64,000 bases of DNA. Origin: Streptomyces sp. HUAS YS2 (lineage in GTDB: Bacteria > Actinomycetota > Actinomycetes > Streptomycetales > Streptomycetaceae). Under the pieces are notes generated by a model that was given only the letters and a program-made list of their open reading frames with translations, made no database searches and was not told the DNA's origin. A program made the translations under genes and the position numbers. Positions 41,432 to 50,015 of the stretch are shown in pieces. Location of the stretch: NCBI RefSeq assembly GCF_033343995.1, contig NZ_CP137573.1, positions 5,613,001 through 5,677,000 on the forward strand, read 5' to 3'. How positions within the stretch are numbered: position 1 is the stretch's first letter; each line of letters begins with the position of its first letter.

Positions 41432-42550
41432 ATGCGCATCTGCTTGTTCAACTGGAAGGACCTGGCACACCCGGCCGCCGGTGGCGCGGAGGTGTACACC
41501 CGTGAACTACTCACCCGGTGGGCCGCCGGCGGGCACGAGGTGACCTGGTTCGCCGGTGCGGCCGACGGGGCCCCCGCCGTCGAGGTCCGGGACGGCGTCA
41601 CCGTCCACCGGCGCGGCTCCCGGCTGACGGTCTACAAGGAGGCCCGCGCGTGGTACGCCGCACAACCGGCCGGCCGCCACGACCTGCTGATCGACGAGGT
41701 CAACACGCGTCCCTTCGGGTGCGCCCGCTGGGCCCGCGGAACGCCGACGGTGGCTCTGGTGCACCAGGTGGCCCGGGAGATCTGGTCGGCCGAGTTCCCG
41801 CCCCCGCTGTCCTGGGCGGGGCGACATCTCGCGGAGCCGTACTGGCTGCGCTCCCTGCGCGGCACGCCGGTGCTGACCGTGTCGCCCTCCAGCCGTGACT
41901 CGCTGCGGGAGTACGGGCTCCGGGACCTGCACCTGGTTCCCGAGGGGATCACGCGCCGCCCCCGGCCGAGCGTGCCCCGTGAGGAACGGCCGACCGTGGT
42001 GTTCCTCGGCCGGCTCGCACCGGTCAAGCAGGTGGACCACGCCATCACGGCGTTCGAACTGCTCCGCCGGGTGCTGCCCGCGGCGCAGCTGTGGATCGTC
42101 GGGGACGGGCCGCAGCGCGACCGGCTGGAGCGCACGGCCCCGCCCGGAGTGACCTTCCACGGCCGGGTGTCCACCGAGGAGCGGGACGCCCTGCTCGCCA
42201 GGGCCCACGCGCTCGTCGTCACCTCCATCCGGGAGGGCTGGGGCCTCGTCGTGGACGAGGCCGCGGCGATGGGCACGCCCACCGTCGGCTACGACCGGCC
42301 GGGGCTGCGGGACTCCGTCGCGGCCGCGGGCGGCACGCTGGTGCCGCCCGACCCGGCGGCGCTGGCGGCGGCGCTGGCTCGGGAACTCCCCGGTCTTGCG
42401 GCCGCTCCCGCGCCCCAGGGCTGGGCGGGCGGAGCGGTGCCCTGGGACGAGGTGGCCGAACGGTTCCTGGACACCGCGCTGCGGGCCACCGGATCCGCCG
42501 GAAGACGTCGTGGCAGGCTGACGAGGCACGAGGCGGACACCGAGCAGTGA
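41432..42550 (+). CDS. GT4-family glycosyltransferase
   Basis: 372 residues of GT-B fold. The N-terminal domain starts MRICLFNWKDLAHPAAGGAE, typical of GT4 enzymes. The nucleotide-sugar domain carries VVFLGRLAPVKQVDHAITAF, LWIVGDGPQRDRLE and SIREGWGLVVDEAAAMGTP with the EX7E-like acid pair. It is cytoplasmic and retaining. It starts four bases after the fusion gene and its stop overlaps the next gene (GTGA), so it belongs to the glycan operon. Confidence 0.88.
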   Translation: MRICLFNWKDLAHPAAGGAEVYTRELLTRWAAGGHEVTWFAGAADGAPAVEVRDGVTVHRRGSRLTVYKEARAWYAAQPAGRHDLLIDEVNTRPFGCARWARGTPTVALVHQVAREIWSAEFPPPLSWAGRHLAEPYWLRSLRGTPVLTVSPSSRDSLREYGLRDLHLVPEGITRRPRPSVPREERPTVVFLGRLAPVKQVDHAITAFELLRRVLPAAQLWIVGDGPQRDRLERTAPPGVTFHGRVSTEERDALLARAHALVVTSIREGWGLVVDEAAAMGTPTVGYDRPGLRDSVAAAGGTLVPPDPAALAAALARELPGLAAAPAPQGWAGGAVPWDEVAERFLDTALRATGSAGRRRGRLTRHEADTEQ

Positions 42551-45500
42551 CCTCCCGGCTCTTCCCCCTCTCCTCCGTCACTCTTCCGCGTCCCGCGGGC
42601 GTGCCGGGCCCGGCGGCGGTCGCCGACCGGGCCCGGCGCCACCGGGACCCGCTGCTGCGCTACCTGCTGCCCGCACTGACCGGAGCCGTCCTCCCGCTGC
42701 TCTGGTTCCGGCCGGGACGGTTCTTCGCCGCCGGTGACGTCGGCCCGTTCGTCCGGGACGGGCTGGCCGCCGACCTGGGCAGCGTGTGGAGTCATCAGAT
42801 CACCGGTGCGGGCGGGCCCTCGTACGAGATCTCCCGGCTCCCCGACGTCGTCCTGATCAAGCTGTGCGCCGCCGTGGGCCTGGGCGCACCCGTTGCCCAG
42901 GTCGTGCTGTACGCGCTGATCCTCGGCGCGGCCGCCGCCGGCACCTCCTTCCTGGCCTCGTGCTGGCTGCGCCGTCCCGTCGCGGCCGCCGCCGCGGGAG
43001 TGCTCTCCGTCGCCAACGTGTACGTCCTCGTCACCCTGCTCAACCCGCTGCCCGCGCTGGCCGGCGCGCTCACCGCCTTCCTCGGCGGACAGCTGGTGCG
43101 CGCCGCGCAGGGCCGGAAGGTCAGGCCCCGGACCGTGGCGCTGACCACGCTGCCCCTGTGCTACCTGGGCATGAACCCCCCGCTGCTGGCCATCGTGTTC
43201 ATCGGCGTCGCCGTACTCGGCGCGGTGGGCGCCTTGTCCGCCCCCGGCCGGGCCCGGTCGGTGCTGCGCCTGGCCCTGCGGGCCGCGCCGCTGGTGATCG
43301 GGTTGCAGCTGTGGTGGCTGGTCCCTCAGCTGATCACCCTTCAGGGCGGCAGCTCCGCCACCGTGTTCAGCGCCCAGACGAACGCGGCGGCCTGGGCATG
43401 GACCCAGGCGCGGAACACGCTCACCAACATCGTCACCCTGAACGCCCACTGGGGCTGGACCTACAGCGAGTACTACCCGTTCGCGCGGGCGATGGACTCC
43501 TGGCCGTGGGCCGCGCTGCGCTGGGTGCCGCCCCTGCTCGCCCTGGCCGGGGCGGCCTTCCCGCCGGGACCGCCGCGGACCCGGCGCGCCCTGCGCGTGC
43601 TCGGCGGATTCTGCGTCGTCCTGGTCCTCCTCTGCAAGGGGCTGCACCCGCCGCTGGCCGGCCTCAACGACTGGCTGTACACGTACGTGCCGGGCATGTG
43701 GATGTTCCGCGAGCCGATGAGCAAGTTCGGCGTGCTGCTGGTGCTGCTGGTGTCGTTGCTCGCCGGAGCGGCCGTGGAACGGGTGCTGGACCGGGTCGTC
43801 CCGATGCGCGGGGGGGTCCGCCGGGGGCTGCGTGCGGCGACCGCCGCCGTGGTCCTCGGCGCGGTCGCCTATCCGGCACCGCTGTGGACCGGGGCGCTGG
43901 TCGAGCAGGACCGCGATCCGCTGCCGGCCGCCTCCGTCCGCGTGCCGGCCGCGTGGCACCACGTTGCCGAGCGGGCCAACGCGTCCAAGGCTCCGGGCAA
44001 GGTGCTCGAACTCCCGCTGCAGAACTACTACCAGGTGCTGACCCGATGGGGTTACCACGGCACCGACTCCGTCCCGCAGCAACTGCTGACCCGGCCGCTT
44101 CTGCAGCGCCTGCCCGGCGGCTACTTCGACGCCTCGCCGCAACTGGCCGACCTGCTGGCGCTGGCGGAGGAAAGCCTGGAGCGCGGCGACACCGGTGCCG
44201 CACTGGGAGCGCTGCGCGCGCTCGACGTGGACCAGGTCGTCGTCCGGCGCGATCTCGTCATCACGGACGACGAGATCGCCTCCCCGGACAGGCTCGGCCG
44301 CACGCTGGCCCGGATGAACGGCGTGCGCCGCACGGCCGCCACCGAGGTCGCCGACCTCTACGAACTGCCGGCCGCTCCCAGCCGCGGCGGCCGACTGGTC
44401 CTCAACCGGCCGGTCGAGGCCGGGGTCACCGCCCGGGCGGCCGCGCAGGGAGCCGCGACCACGGCCGACTCCTCCGCGCCGGTGGACAGCGCCCACCTCA
44501 CCGTCTCCGGCGACACCACGCAGGACCTCGTCCTGCGCAGGGCGGGCACGTACCGGATCGGTGTCGACAGGGGCACGAGCACCAGCTACCGGCCCCGGTA
44601 CCTCGCCGACGGGACGCCCCAGGTGGAGCTCACGGACGCCCACCGGGTCCGCGTCGACGGCGACGACCTGCCCACCGCACCCGGCATGCGGATCTTCCTG
44701 GACGAGGGCACCGAAGGGCCTCCGGCCGCCCTGCTGGTCGACGGCTCCGTGCTGCCCTGGCAGGCGGACACGCCGGTCGCCGTCAGCCCGGGCGACGAGG
44801 TGGGCGTAGCGGTGCCCGACGGCTCCGGCGAGCTGATGTCCGAGTGGTCGCGGCAGGGCAACGGCTCGTGCAGCCGCCTGGGCGCCGACCGGCGCCTGGA
44901 CCGGCGCTCCGGCGGCTCCTGGGCCGTCACGGCCCGCACCGGGACCACCTGCCTTCGCATGCCGCTGGAAGGTGTCCCCGACAGCGGTCTGGTGTCCGTC
45001 TCGCTGCGCTACCGCTCGCTCGGCGCCGGCAGTCCGCGCGTCTGCCTGTGGCAGAACGGCCCGGACAGCTGCGCGGTGTCCCGCACTCTGCCGGCGGACC
45101 GTGCCTGGCGCACCTGGCACGCCGTGGTGAGGCTCGATCCCGGCACCGATTCCGCGGCGCTCTACGCCTACGCGGACGGGCTCCCGGGCGCCGGGATGCC
45201 CACGGTCGCGGAGTACGCCGACGCGCATGCCGCCGCCCTGACGGTGGCCGGCAGCGCGGAGGCTCCCGAGGTCCCGTCGGCCACGGTCGAGGGCAGTGCG
45301 CAGGCGGGCCGGCACCGGATCGAGGTGCGGCAGACGGGCGGTACGGCCCAGCCGGCCCTGTTCGGCGGGCTGGGCGACTGCGCCCGCAGGGACGACCGCG
45401 GATTCCGCGCCGCGGGGCTCGCCGCACGGCACCTCGGGCCCGGCTCCGTACAGCTGCGGGCGAACGCCCACACCGCCTGCGTGGCGGCCGTCGTGGCCGC

Positions 45501-46368
45501 CGCGGACCCGGGCCCGGACCGCGCCGAAGACCCCGCGGAGGGCCGGCTCACGGGCAGCTACCGCCTCTCCCTGCGCTACCGCACCCTGTCCGGCAGCCCG
45601 GCCAGAATGTGTCTGTGGCAGGACGGACCGGACCGCTGCGCCGATCTGCCCCCGCTCGCCGACAGCACCGGCTGGACCACGTTCGACACACGCGTCACGC
45701 CCCGGCCGGGCACCCGTCAACTGGCCCTCTACCTCTACGCGGACGGCGACGACGCCGGGACGACCCGGGTGGAGTACACGGACGTGCGGGTGGCCAGGAC
45801 CCCGGATCCGCTGACCGTGCGCATCACCCCCGCGGCGCCCGCCACGGCACCGGCCGAACCGGCGGCCCAGGTGCGGCGCCTGGGCGCCGGCCACCAGCGG
45901 ATCACCCTCACGGACCTGCGGGGGAGCACCGTCGTGGCCCTGCGCGACTCGTTCCACGCGCAGTGGCGGCTGAGCGGGCTGCCGGCGGGCTGGACCGCCC
46001 GCGCCCTCGAAGTGGACGGCTACCGGCAGGCCTGGGTGGTCAGCGGGCACGGCGACGCCGTCCTCGATGCCGGGTTCGGGCCGGACCGCTGGTGGTTCGC
46101 CGCCGTCGCCGCCTCGCTGCTCTGCCTGCTCAGGACCACCCTGCCGGCCCGCCCCCGGAGACGGCCGGCCCCCACCTCACCCTCGATCCCGCCCATCCTT
46201 CCCCCACGCCTTTCGGAGTCCGGAGATGACGCTGACGCCGTCCCCCGCCAGAAGCCCGCTGATCTCGGTGGTGATTCCCGCCAGGAACAGTGCGCAACTG
46301 GTGACCCCACTGCTCGCCTCGCTGGCCGCGCAGGACTGCGAGGGGGTGGAAGTCGTTCTGAACGATGA
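42547..46368 (+). CDS. Giant GT-C membrane glycosyltransferase, AftD-like
   Basis: 1273 residues from the GTG at 42547. The first 460 residues hold about 11-13 helices with an acidic first loop (RFFAAGDVGPFVRDGL), as in GT-C enzymes using polyprenyl-linked donors. The layout resembles the mycobacterial arabinofuranosyltransferase AftD (DUF3367). The external half contains a duplicated module: SLRYRSLGAGSPRVCLWQNG near 820 and SLRYRTLSGSPARMCLWQDG near 1009, each ending in a YAYADG/YLYADG strand, perhaps sugar-binding. A last helix lies near residue 1182. The frame overruns the next gene by 143 bases; see findings. Confidence 0.75.
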   Translation: MTSRLFPLSSVTLPRPAGVPGPAAVADRARRHRDPLLRYLLPALTGAVLPLLWFRPGRFFAAGDVGPFVRDGLAADLGSVWSHQITGAGGPSYEISRLPDVVLIKLCAAVGLGAPVAQVVLYALILGAAAAGTSFLASCWLRRPVAAAAAGVLSVANVYVLVTLLNPLPALAGALTAFLGGQLVRAAQGRKVRPRTVALTTLPLCYLGMNPPLLAIVFIGVAVLGAVGALSAPGRARSVLRLALRAAPLVIGLQLWWLVPQLITLQGGSSATVFSAQTNAAAWAWTQARNTLTNIVTLNAHWGWTYSEYYPFARAMDSWPWAALRWVPPLLALAGAAFPPGPPRTRRALRVLGGFCVVLVLLCKGLHPPLAGLNDWLYTYVPGMWMFREPMSKFGVLLVLLVSLLAGAAVERVLDRVVPMRGGVRRGLRAATAAVVLGAVAYPAPLWTGALVEQDRDPLPAASVRVPAAWHHVAERANASKAPGKVLELPLQNYYQVLTRWGYHGTDSVPQQLLTRPLLQRLPGGYFDASPQLADLLALAEESLERGDTGAALGALRALDVDQVVVRRDLVITDDEIASPDRLGRTLARMNGVRRTAATEVADLYELPAAPSRGGRLVLNRPVEAGVTARAAAQGAATTADSSAPVDSAHLTVSGDTTQDLVLRRAGTYRIGVDRGTSTSYRPRYLADGTPQVELTDAHRVRVDGDDLPTAPGMRIFLDEGTEGPPAALLVDGSVLPWQADTPVAVSPGDEVGVAVPDGSGELMSEWSRQGNGSCSRLGADRRLDRRSGGSWAVTARTGTTCLRMPLEGVPDSGLVSVSLRYRSLGAGSPRVCLWQNGPDSCAVSRTLPADRAWRTWHAVVRLDPGTDSAALYAYADGLPGAGMPTVAEYADAHAAALTVAGSAEAPEVPSATVEGSAQAGRHRIEVRQTGGTAQPALFGGLGDCARRDDRGFRAAGLAARHLGPGSVQLRANAHTACVAAVVAAADPGPDRAEDPAEGRLTGSYRLSLRYRTLSGSPARMCLWQDGPDRCADLPPLADSTGWTTFDTRVTPRPGTRQLALYLYADGDDAGTTRVEYTDVRVARTPDPLTVRITPAAPATAPAEPAAQVRRLGAGHQRITLTDLRGSTVVALRDSFHAQWRLSGLPAGWTARALEVDGYRQAWVVSGHGDAVLDAGFGPDRWWFAAVAASLLCLLRTTLPARPRRRPAPTSPSIPPILPPRLSESGDDADAVPRQKPADLGGDSRQEQCATGDPTARLAGRAGLRGGGSRSER

Positions 46369-47086
46369 CGCGAGCTCGTCCGACGATCTCGAGGGCACCG
46401 CGGCCGCGTTCCGCGGCCAGGGCCTCGACGTCCGCGTGATCCACGACAACCCCACCATGCCCGCCGGACGCCGCCGCGGCGCGGCGCTCGCCCGGGGCAG
46501 GCTCGTGCTGCACCTCGACACCGACATGACCGCACCCCCCGGACTGCTGTCGGAGTGCCGCGACATGATCGACCGCCAGGGGTACGACGCGCTGGTCATC
46601 CCGGAGGTCTCCGTGGGGGAGGGCTTCTGGGCCCGCTGCAAGGTGCTGGAGAAGAGCTGCCACGACGGCGATCCGCGGGTCGAGGGTGTGCGGTGCATGC
46701 CCCGCGAGCTGTACGAGCGGGTCGGCGGGCACGACGAGAACTTCGTCTGGGGCGAGGACAAGGACCTGGACCTGCGGGTACGGGCCGCCGGCGCCCGGAT
46801 CGGTGTGACCGGCCACGCCCTGGAGCACCGAGAAGGACGGACGCGGCTGGGCACCACGATGCGGAAGAAGGCCTTCTACGCGGCCACCGCCCACCGGTAC
46901 GCCATGAAGCAGCCGCGCCAGTTCGCGATCCAGGCCAGCCCGCTGCGGCTGGTACGGCTCGGCCTGCGGGGCTGGCGGATCAGCCGCGATCCGCGGCTGG
47001 TCGGCGGTCTGTTGCTGCTCAAGAGCTGCGAGTACCTCGCCGTCGGCCTCTCGCTGCTGGGCCTGCGCCCGCGGGCGCGGTCATGA
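46226..47086 (+). CDS. GT2-family glycosyltransferase
   Basis: 286 residues of GT-A fold: SPLISVVIPARNSAQLVTPL, VEVVLNDDASSSDDLEG, the DxD-like LVLHLDTDMTAPPGLL and an acceptor-side EDKDLDLRVRAAGARIG near residue 177. The C-terminal helix LVGGLLLLKSCEYLAVGLSL may dock it to the membrane. The start is ATG with CGGAGTCCGGAG upstream. Its stop overlaps the sortase ATG (ATGA), so the two are coupled. It should add a sugar in assembly of the same glycan. Confidence 0.86.
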   Translation: MTLTPSPARSPLISVVIPARNSAQLVTPLLASLAAQDCEGVEVVLNDDASSSDDLEGTAAAFRGQGLDVRVIHDNPTMPAGRRRGAALARGRLVLHLDTDMTAPPGLLSECRDMIDRQGYDALVIPEVSVGEGFWARCKVLEKSCHDGDPRVEGVRCMPRELYERVGGHDENFVWGEDKDLDLRVRAAGARIGVTGHALEHREGRTRLGTTMRKKAFYAATAHRYAMKQPRQFAIQASPLRLVRLGLRGWRISRDPRLVGGLLLLKSCEYLAVGLSLLGLRPRARS

Positions 47087-47775
47087 CGCGGGACCCGGCC
47101 CGCCCCGTACCGACGTGGCGCCGTCTGCCGCGATGGTCGGGACTGCTCGTCCTGCTGCCGGCCGCGGCCGCGGTGTGCGTTCTCCACGGCGTCCCCGGAA
47201 CCGAGCGCGGCGAAGCTCCGCCGCCGGCCGCCGGGGCTCCGGCGGCGACCGAGGCGCCTCCGGTCCGGAAGGTGAGGCTGCCGCAGCCGAAGGACGGTGC
47301 GCCGCTCGGGGAGATCAGCATCCCGCGCCTTGCCGAGCTCGGGTACCCCGCACGGTTCCCCGTCGCACAGGGCATCGACAAGGCACGCGTCCTGAACGAC
47401 GGAGCCGTGGGGCACTACCCGGACACCGAACTCCCCGGGGAGGAGGGGAACTTCGGTCTGGCGGGGCATCGCAACCTGCACGGTGAACCGTTTCGCCACC
47501 TCGACGAGCTGCGCGTCGGCGACGAGGTCGTCGTCAGGACCGCGTCGGCCGCGTACCACTACGTCCTGGACCGGCAGCTGCCGCAGACCGACGCGGACAA
47601 CTACTCGGTCCTGGATCCGATCCCTCCGGAGTCCGGCTATCGCAGCCCCGGCCGGTACATCACCCTGACCACCTGCACTCCGGAGTTCACCTCGGACTAC
47701 CGGCTGATCTGGTGGGGCCATCTCGCGCGGCGGGTGCCCCTGACCGACGACACACCACACCTGGAGGACCGATGA
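47083..47775 (+). CDS. Class E sortase
   Basis: 230 residues. A membrane anchor (WSGLLVLLPAAAAVCVLHGV) precedes a Pro/Ala linker and the sortase barrel. The catalytic His is in GNFGLAGHRNLHG near 128, the Cys in TLTTCTPEFTSDYRLIWWGH near 197 (the TLxTC motif of class E) and the Arg in DYRLIWWG. Class E sortases of Streptomyces cleave LAXTG motifs, and an LAETG protein is encoded eight kilobases upstream in the same direction. It is coupled at both ends by ATGA overlaps to a glycosyltransferase and an NTF2-like gene. Confidence 0.9.
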   Translation: MTRDPARPVPTWRRLPRWSGLLVLLPAAAAVCVLHGVPGTERGEAPPPAAGAPAATEAPPVRKVRLPQPKDGAPLGEISIPRLAELGYPARFPVAQGIDKARVLNDGAVGHYPDTELPGEEGNFGLAGHRNLHGEPFRHLDELRVGDEVVVRTASAAYHYVLDRQLPQTDADNYSVLDPIPPESGYRSPGRYITLTTCTPEFTSDYRLIWWGHLARRVPLTDDTPHLEDR

Positions 47776-48095
47776 CCATTCCCGTGGACCGGCTCAGCAA
47801 CGCGGCCGTGCGCGCCTTCGTCACCGCGCTCAACGCCAACGACGAGGACGCCTTCCGGCTCGCGCTCACGCCCGCGGCCACCATGTCCGACGACGGGTCG
47901 GATCGCGATCTCGCGCAGTGGACCGAGAAGGAGATCTTCTCCTCGCGCGGACACATGGAGGTCGAGTCCGAGAAGGACGAGGGGCTCACACTCGTCGCGC
48001 GGTACCGGAACGACACCTGGGGCGAGATGCGGACGAAGTGGCAGTTCACCGTGGAGGACGGGAAGGTGGCCCGCTTCGACACCGGGCAGGCATAG
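47772..48095 (+). CDS. SnoaL/NTF2-like small protein
   Basis: 107 residues with an NTF2/SnoaL cone: NAAVRAFVTALNANDEDAFR, ALTPAATMSDDGSDRDLAQW and a strand-rich end WQFTVEDGKVARFDTGQA. It is cytoplasmic, with no signal peptide. Its ATG overlaps the sortase stop by four bases after GGAGGACCG, so it is part of the glycan/sortase operon even though its fold suggests ligand binding or enzymatic use. The role is unknown. Confidence 0.78.
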   Translation: MTIPVDRLSNAAVRAFVTALNANDEDAFRLALTPAATMSDDGSDRDLAQWTEKEIFSSRGHMEVESEKDEGLTLVARYRNDTWGEMRTKWQFTVEDGKVARFDTGQA

Positions 48096-48116
48096 CGGCC
48101 TTCGGCGTCACGTGTC

Positions 48117-48131
48117 TTGATAGTTCGTCAG
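48117..48131. promoter_or_regulatory. 15-bp dyad TTGATAGTTCGTCAG, copy C
   Basis: Related to the dyads at 11829 and 22101: the right arm CGTCAG is identical, the left arm is degenerate (TTGAT for CTGAC), and the spacing is the same. It lies 54 bases upstream of the CYP125-like P450. Confidence 0.4.
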
Positions 48132-48185
48132 GAATGTGGGTTCCTCGGGGTCGTACTGCCGCCGGTACGACTCCGAGGGGGCGTC

Positions 48186-49391
48186 GTGATCGACCTGCTC
48201 GAGGACACCTGGGCCCGGGAGGTCCCGTACGACCAGTTCGCGTACCTGCGGCGGGAGTCGCCGGTGCACTGGCACCCGCTCGGCGACGACGGCGACGGGT
48301 TCTTCGCGCTCACCCGGCACGCCGACATCGTCGCCGCCAGCCGCGACCCGGAGCTGTGGTCCGTCGAGCGCGGGTCGTTCTTCATCCGGGAGCAGACGCC
48401 CGAGGCGCTCGAAACCCTCGCGCTGAGCCTGCTCGGCATGGATCCGCCCCGGCACACCCGGTACCGACGGCTCGTCAGCACCGTCTTCTCGCCGCGCATG
48501 ATCCGGCGACTCGCGGAGGACATCCAGCGCCGCGCCGAACTGCTCGCCGACTCCGTGGCCGCACGCGGCGGCGAGGTCGAGTTCGTCGAGGAGGTCGCCG
48601 CCCGGCTGCCGCTCCAGGTGATCTGCGAGATGGTCGGGGTGCCGGCCGCCGACGAGGACCGGATCTTCGCGTGGAGCAACCGGCTCGTGGGCTTCCAGGA
48701 CCCGGACTTCCGTACCACCGAGGAGGACGGGCAGGTCGCGGCGGCCGAGATCTACGCGTACTGCGACGAACTCGCCGCCCGCCGCCGGGCCGAGCCCCGC
48801 GACGACATCCTCACCGCCCTCGTCCACGCCGAGGTGGACGGCGAGCGGCTCACCGCCCACGAGATCGACCTGTTCTTCGTGACCCTGGTCGTCGCCGGCA
48901 ACGAGACCACCCGCAACCTGCTCGCCGGCGCGCTGCTCACCCTCGCCCGGCACCCGGCCGCCCGCGCCCAGCTCGTCGCCGGGATCGACGACGACGGGCT
49001 GTGGACCAGTGCCACCGAGGAACTCCTGCGCTGGAACGGCTCGATCCACAACTTCCGGCGCACAGCGACCCGCGACACCGAGATCGGCGGGCAGAAGATC
49101 CGCGAGGGGCAGAAGGCCGTGCTCTTCTACACCTCCGGCAACCGCGACGAGTCCGTGTTCGCCGACCCCGACGTGCTCGACCTGCGCCGCAGCCCCAACG
49201 ACCACCTCACCTTCGGCGGTGGCGGCCCCCACTTCTGCCTCGGCGCCGGACTCGCCCGTACGCAGATCAAGGCGCTCACCCGTGAGCTGCTGCGCCGTCA
49301 CCCGCACGTCGAGACGACGGACGAGCCCCGGCGCATGCGCTCCGACTTCATCAACGGGATCAAGTACCTCCCGCTGAGGTTCGCCCGCTAG
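48186..49391 (+). CDS. Cytochrome P450, CYP125/CYP142-like
   Basis: 401 residues from the GTG at 48186. The I-helix AGNETTRN (near 238), LRWNGSIHNFRRTATRDTEI, the haem loop FGGGGPHFCLGAGLAR (Cys near 351) and the closing RSDFINGIKYLPL follow CYP125, the sterol C26 hydroxylase that starts side-chain breakdown; its AGNETT, with Asn, differs from the usual AGHETT. No ferredoxin or reductase is adjacent, so redox partners come from elsewhere, perhaps the 5588-7214 pair. The upstream dyad resembles those before the two beta-oxidation operons. Substrate is inferred. Confidence 0.86.
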   Translation: MIDLLEDTWAREVPYDQFAYLRRESPVHWHPLGDDGDGFFALTRHADIVAASRDPELWSVERGSFFIREQTPEALETLALSLLGMDPPRHTRYRRLVSTVFSPRMIRRLAEDIQRRAELLADSVAARGGEVEFVEEVAARLPLQVICEMVGVPAADEDRIFAWSNRLVGFQDPDFRTTEEDGQVAAAEIYAYCDELAARRRAEPRDDILTALVHAEVDGERLTAHEIDLFFVTLVVAGNETTRNLLAGALLTLARHPAARAQLVAGIDDDGLWTSATEELLRWNGSIHNFRRTATRDTEIGGQKIREGQKAVLFYTSGNRDESVFADPDVLDLRRSPNDHLTFGGGGPHFCLGAGLARTQIKALTRELLRRHPHVETTDEPRRMRSDFINGIKYLPLRFAR

Positions 49392-49428
49392 ACGCATGCG
49401 GTCCTCCTGCCTCGTCCTGCGACGCGGC

Positions 49429-49884
49429 TCAACGGCTCCCGTCGTGTTCGCGTACGGCGATCCGCGCCAGCTTCGTCAGCATCATGCCGTTGCGGACGGC
49501 GACGACGTAGTCGACAGGGAGCCCGTGCATCCGGGTGCCGGGGCCCCGAAGGGGGTGCCAGTCGAGGATGACGAGGGTGTGCTCGGCCCAGGGGATCAGG
49601 CGCATGGCGATGCGGGCCGCGCCGAAGGGATCCGCCTTCGCCTCCAACTCCAGGCGGCGCTCGGGTTCGCTGATCCGGACGACACAGGTGTCCTCGAGGG
49701 CCACCGGGCCGATGCCGACCCGTACCCGCAGGCGGGCACCCACTTCAGGCCAGTGCGGGTCCGCAGCGAGGACCTGCTGGGTTCCTGTCACCCACTCTCC
49801 GTAGCGGTAGCCGTCCGACAGCAGGCCCCAGACCTCGGACGGAGTACTCAGGATCAGGCGTCGGTTCCTGGCCACGCCGGCCAC
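49429..49884 (-). CDS. SRPBCC-family protein
   Basis: 151 residues from the GTG of VAGVARNRRLIL; a second GTG three codons on is also possible. The START/Bet v1-like pattern is RNRRLILSTPSEVWGLLSDG, GEWVTGTQQVLAADPHWPEVG, then CVVRISEPERRLELEAKADP and a long C-terminal helix MMLTKLARIAVREHD. Such proteins bind hydrophobic ligands in a deep cavity. It is convergent with the P450 gene and otherwise isolated. Confidence 0.8.
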   Translation of the reverse strand: MAGVARNRRLILSTPSEVWGLLSDGYRYGEWVTGTQQVLAADPHWPEVGARLRVRVGIGPVALEDTCVVRISEPERRLELEAKADPFGAARIAMRLIPWAEHTLVILDWHPLRGPGTRMHGLPVDYVVAVRNGMMLTKLARIAVREHDGSR

Positions 49885-50015
49885 GCTCCCTCCGGAGGGC
49901 GGACGCCCGGACGACGTGCCCCGCTCGCGATGCCCCGGGGGCCGAGGGCGTCGTGTGTCGCTGGACTCATGCCTTCCAGGGTGGCGGCGTCGGTGCACGG
50001 GCGCACCTCGGCCCG

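Noticed and set aside
42289..46050. A 1253-codon reverse frame and an 1147-codon forward frame over the GT-C gene
   Set aside because: Both are shadows of the GT-C coding frame, without membrane helices or domain motifs. The end of the forward one was kept only as evidence for a frameshift.
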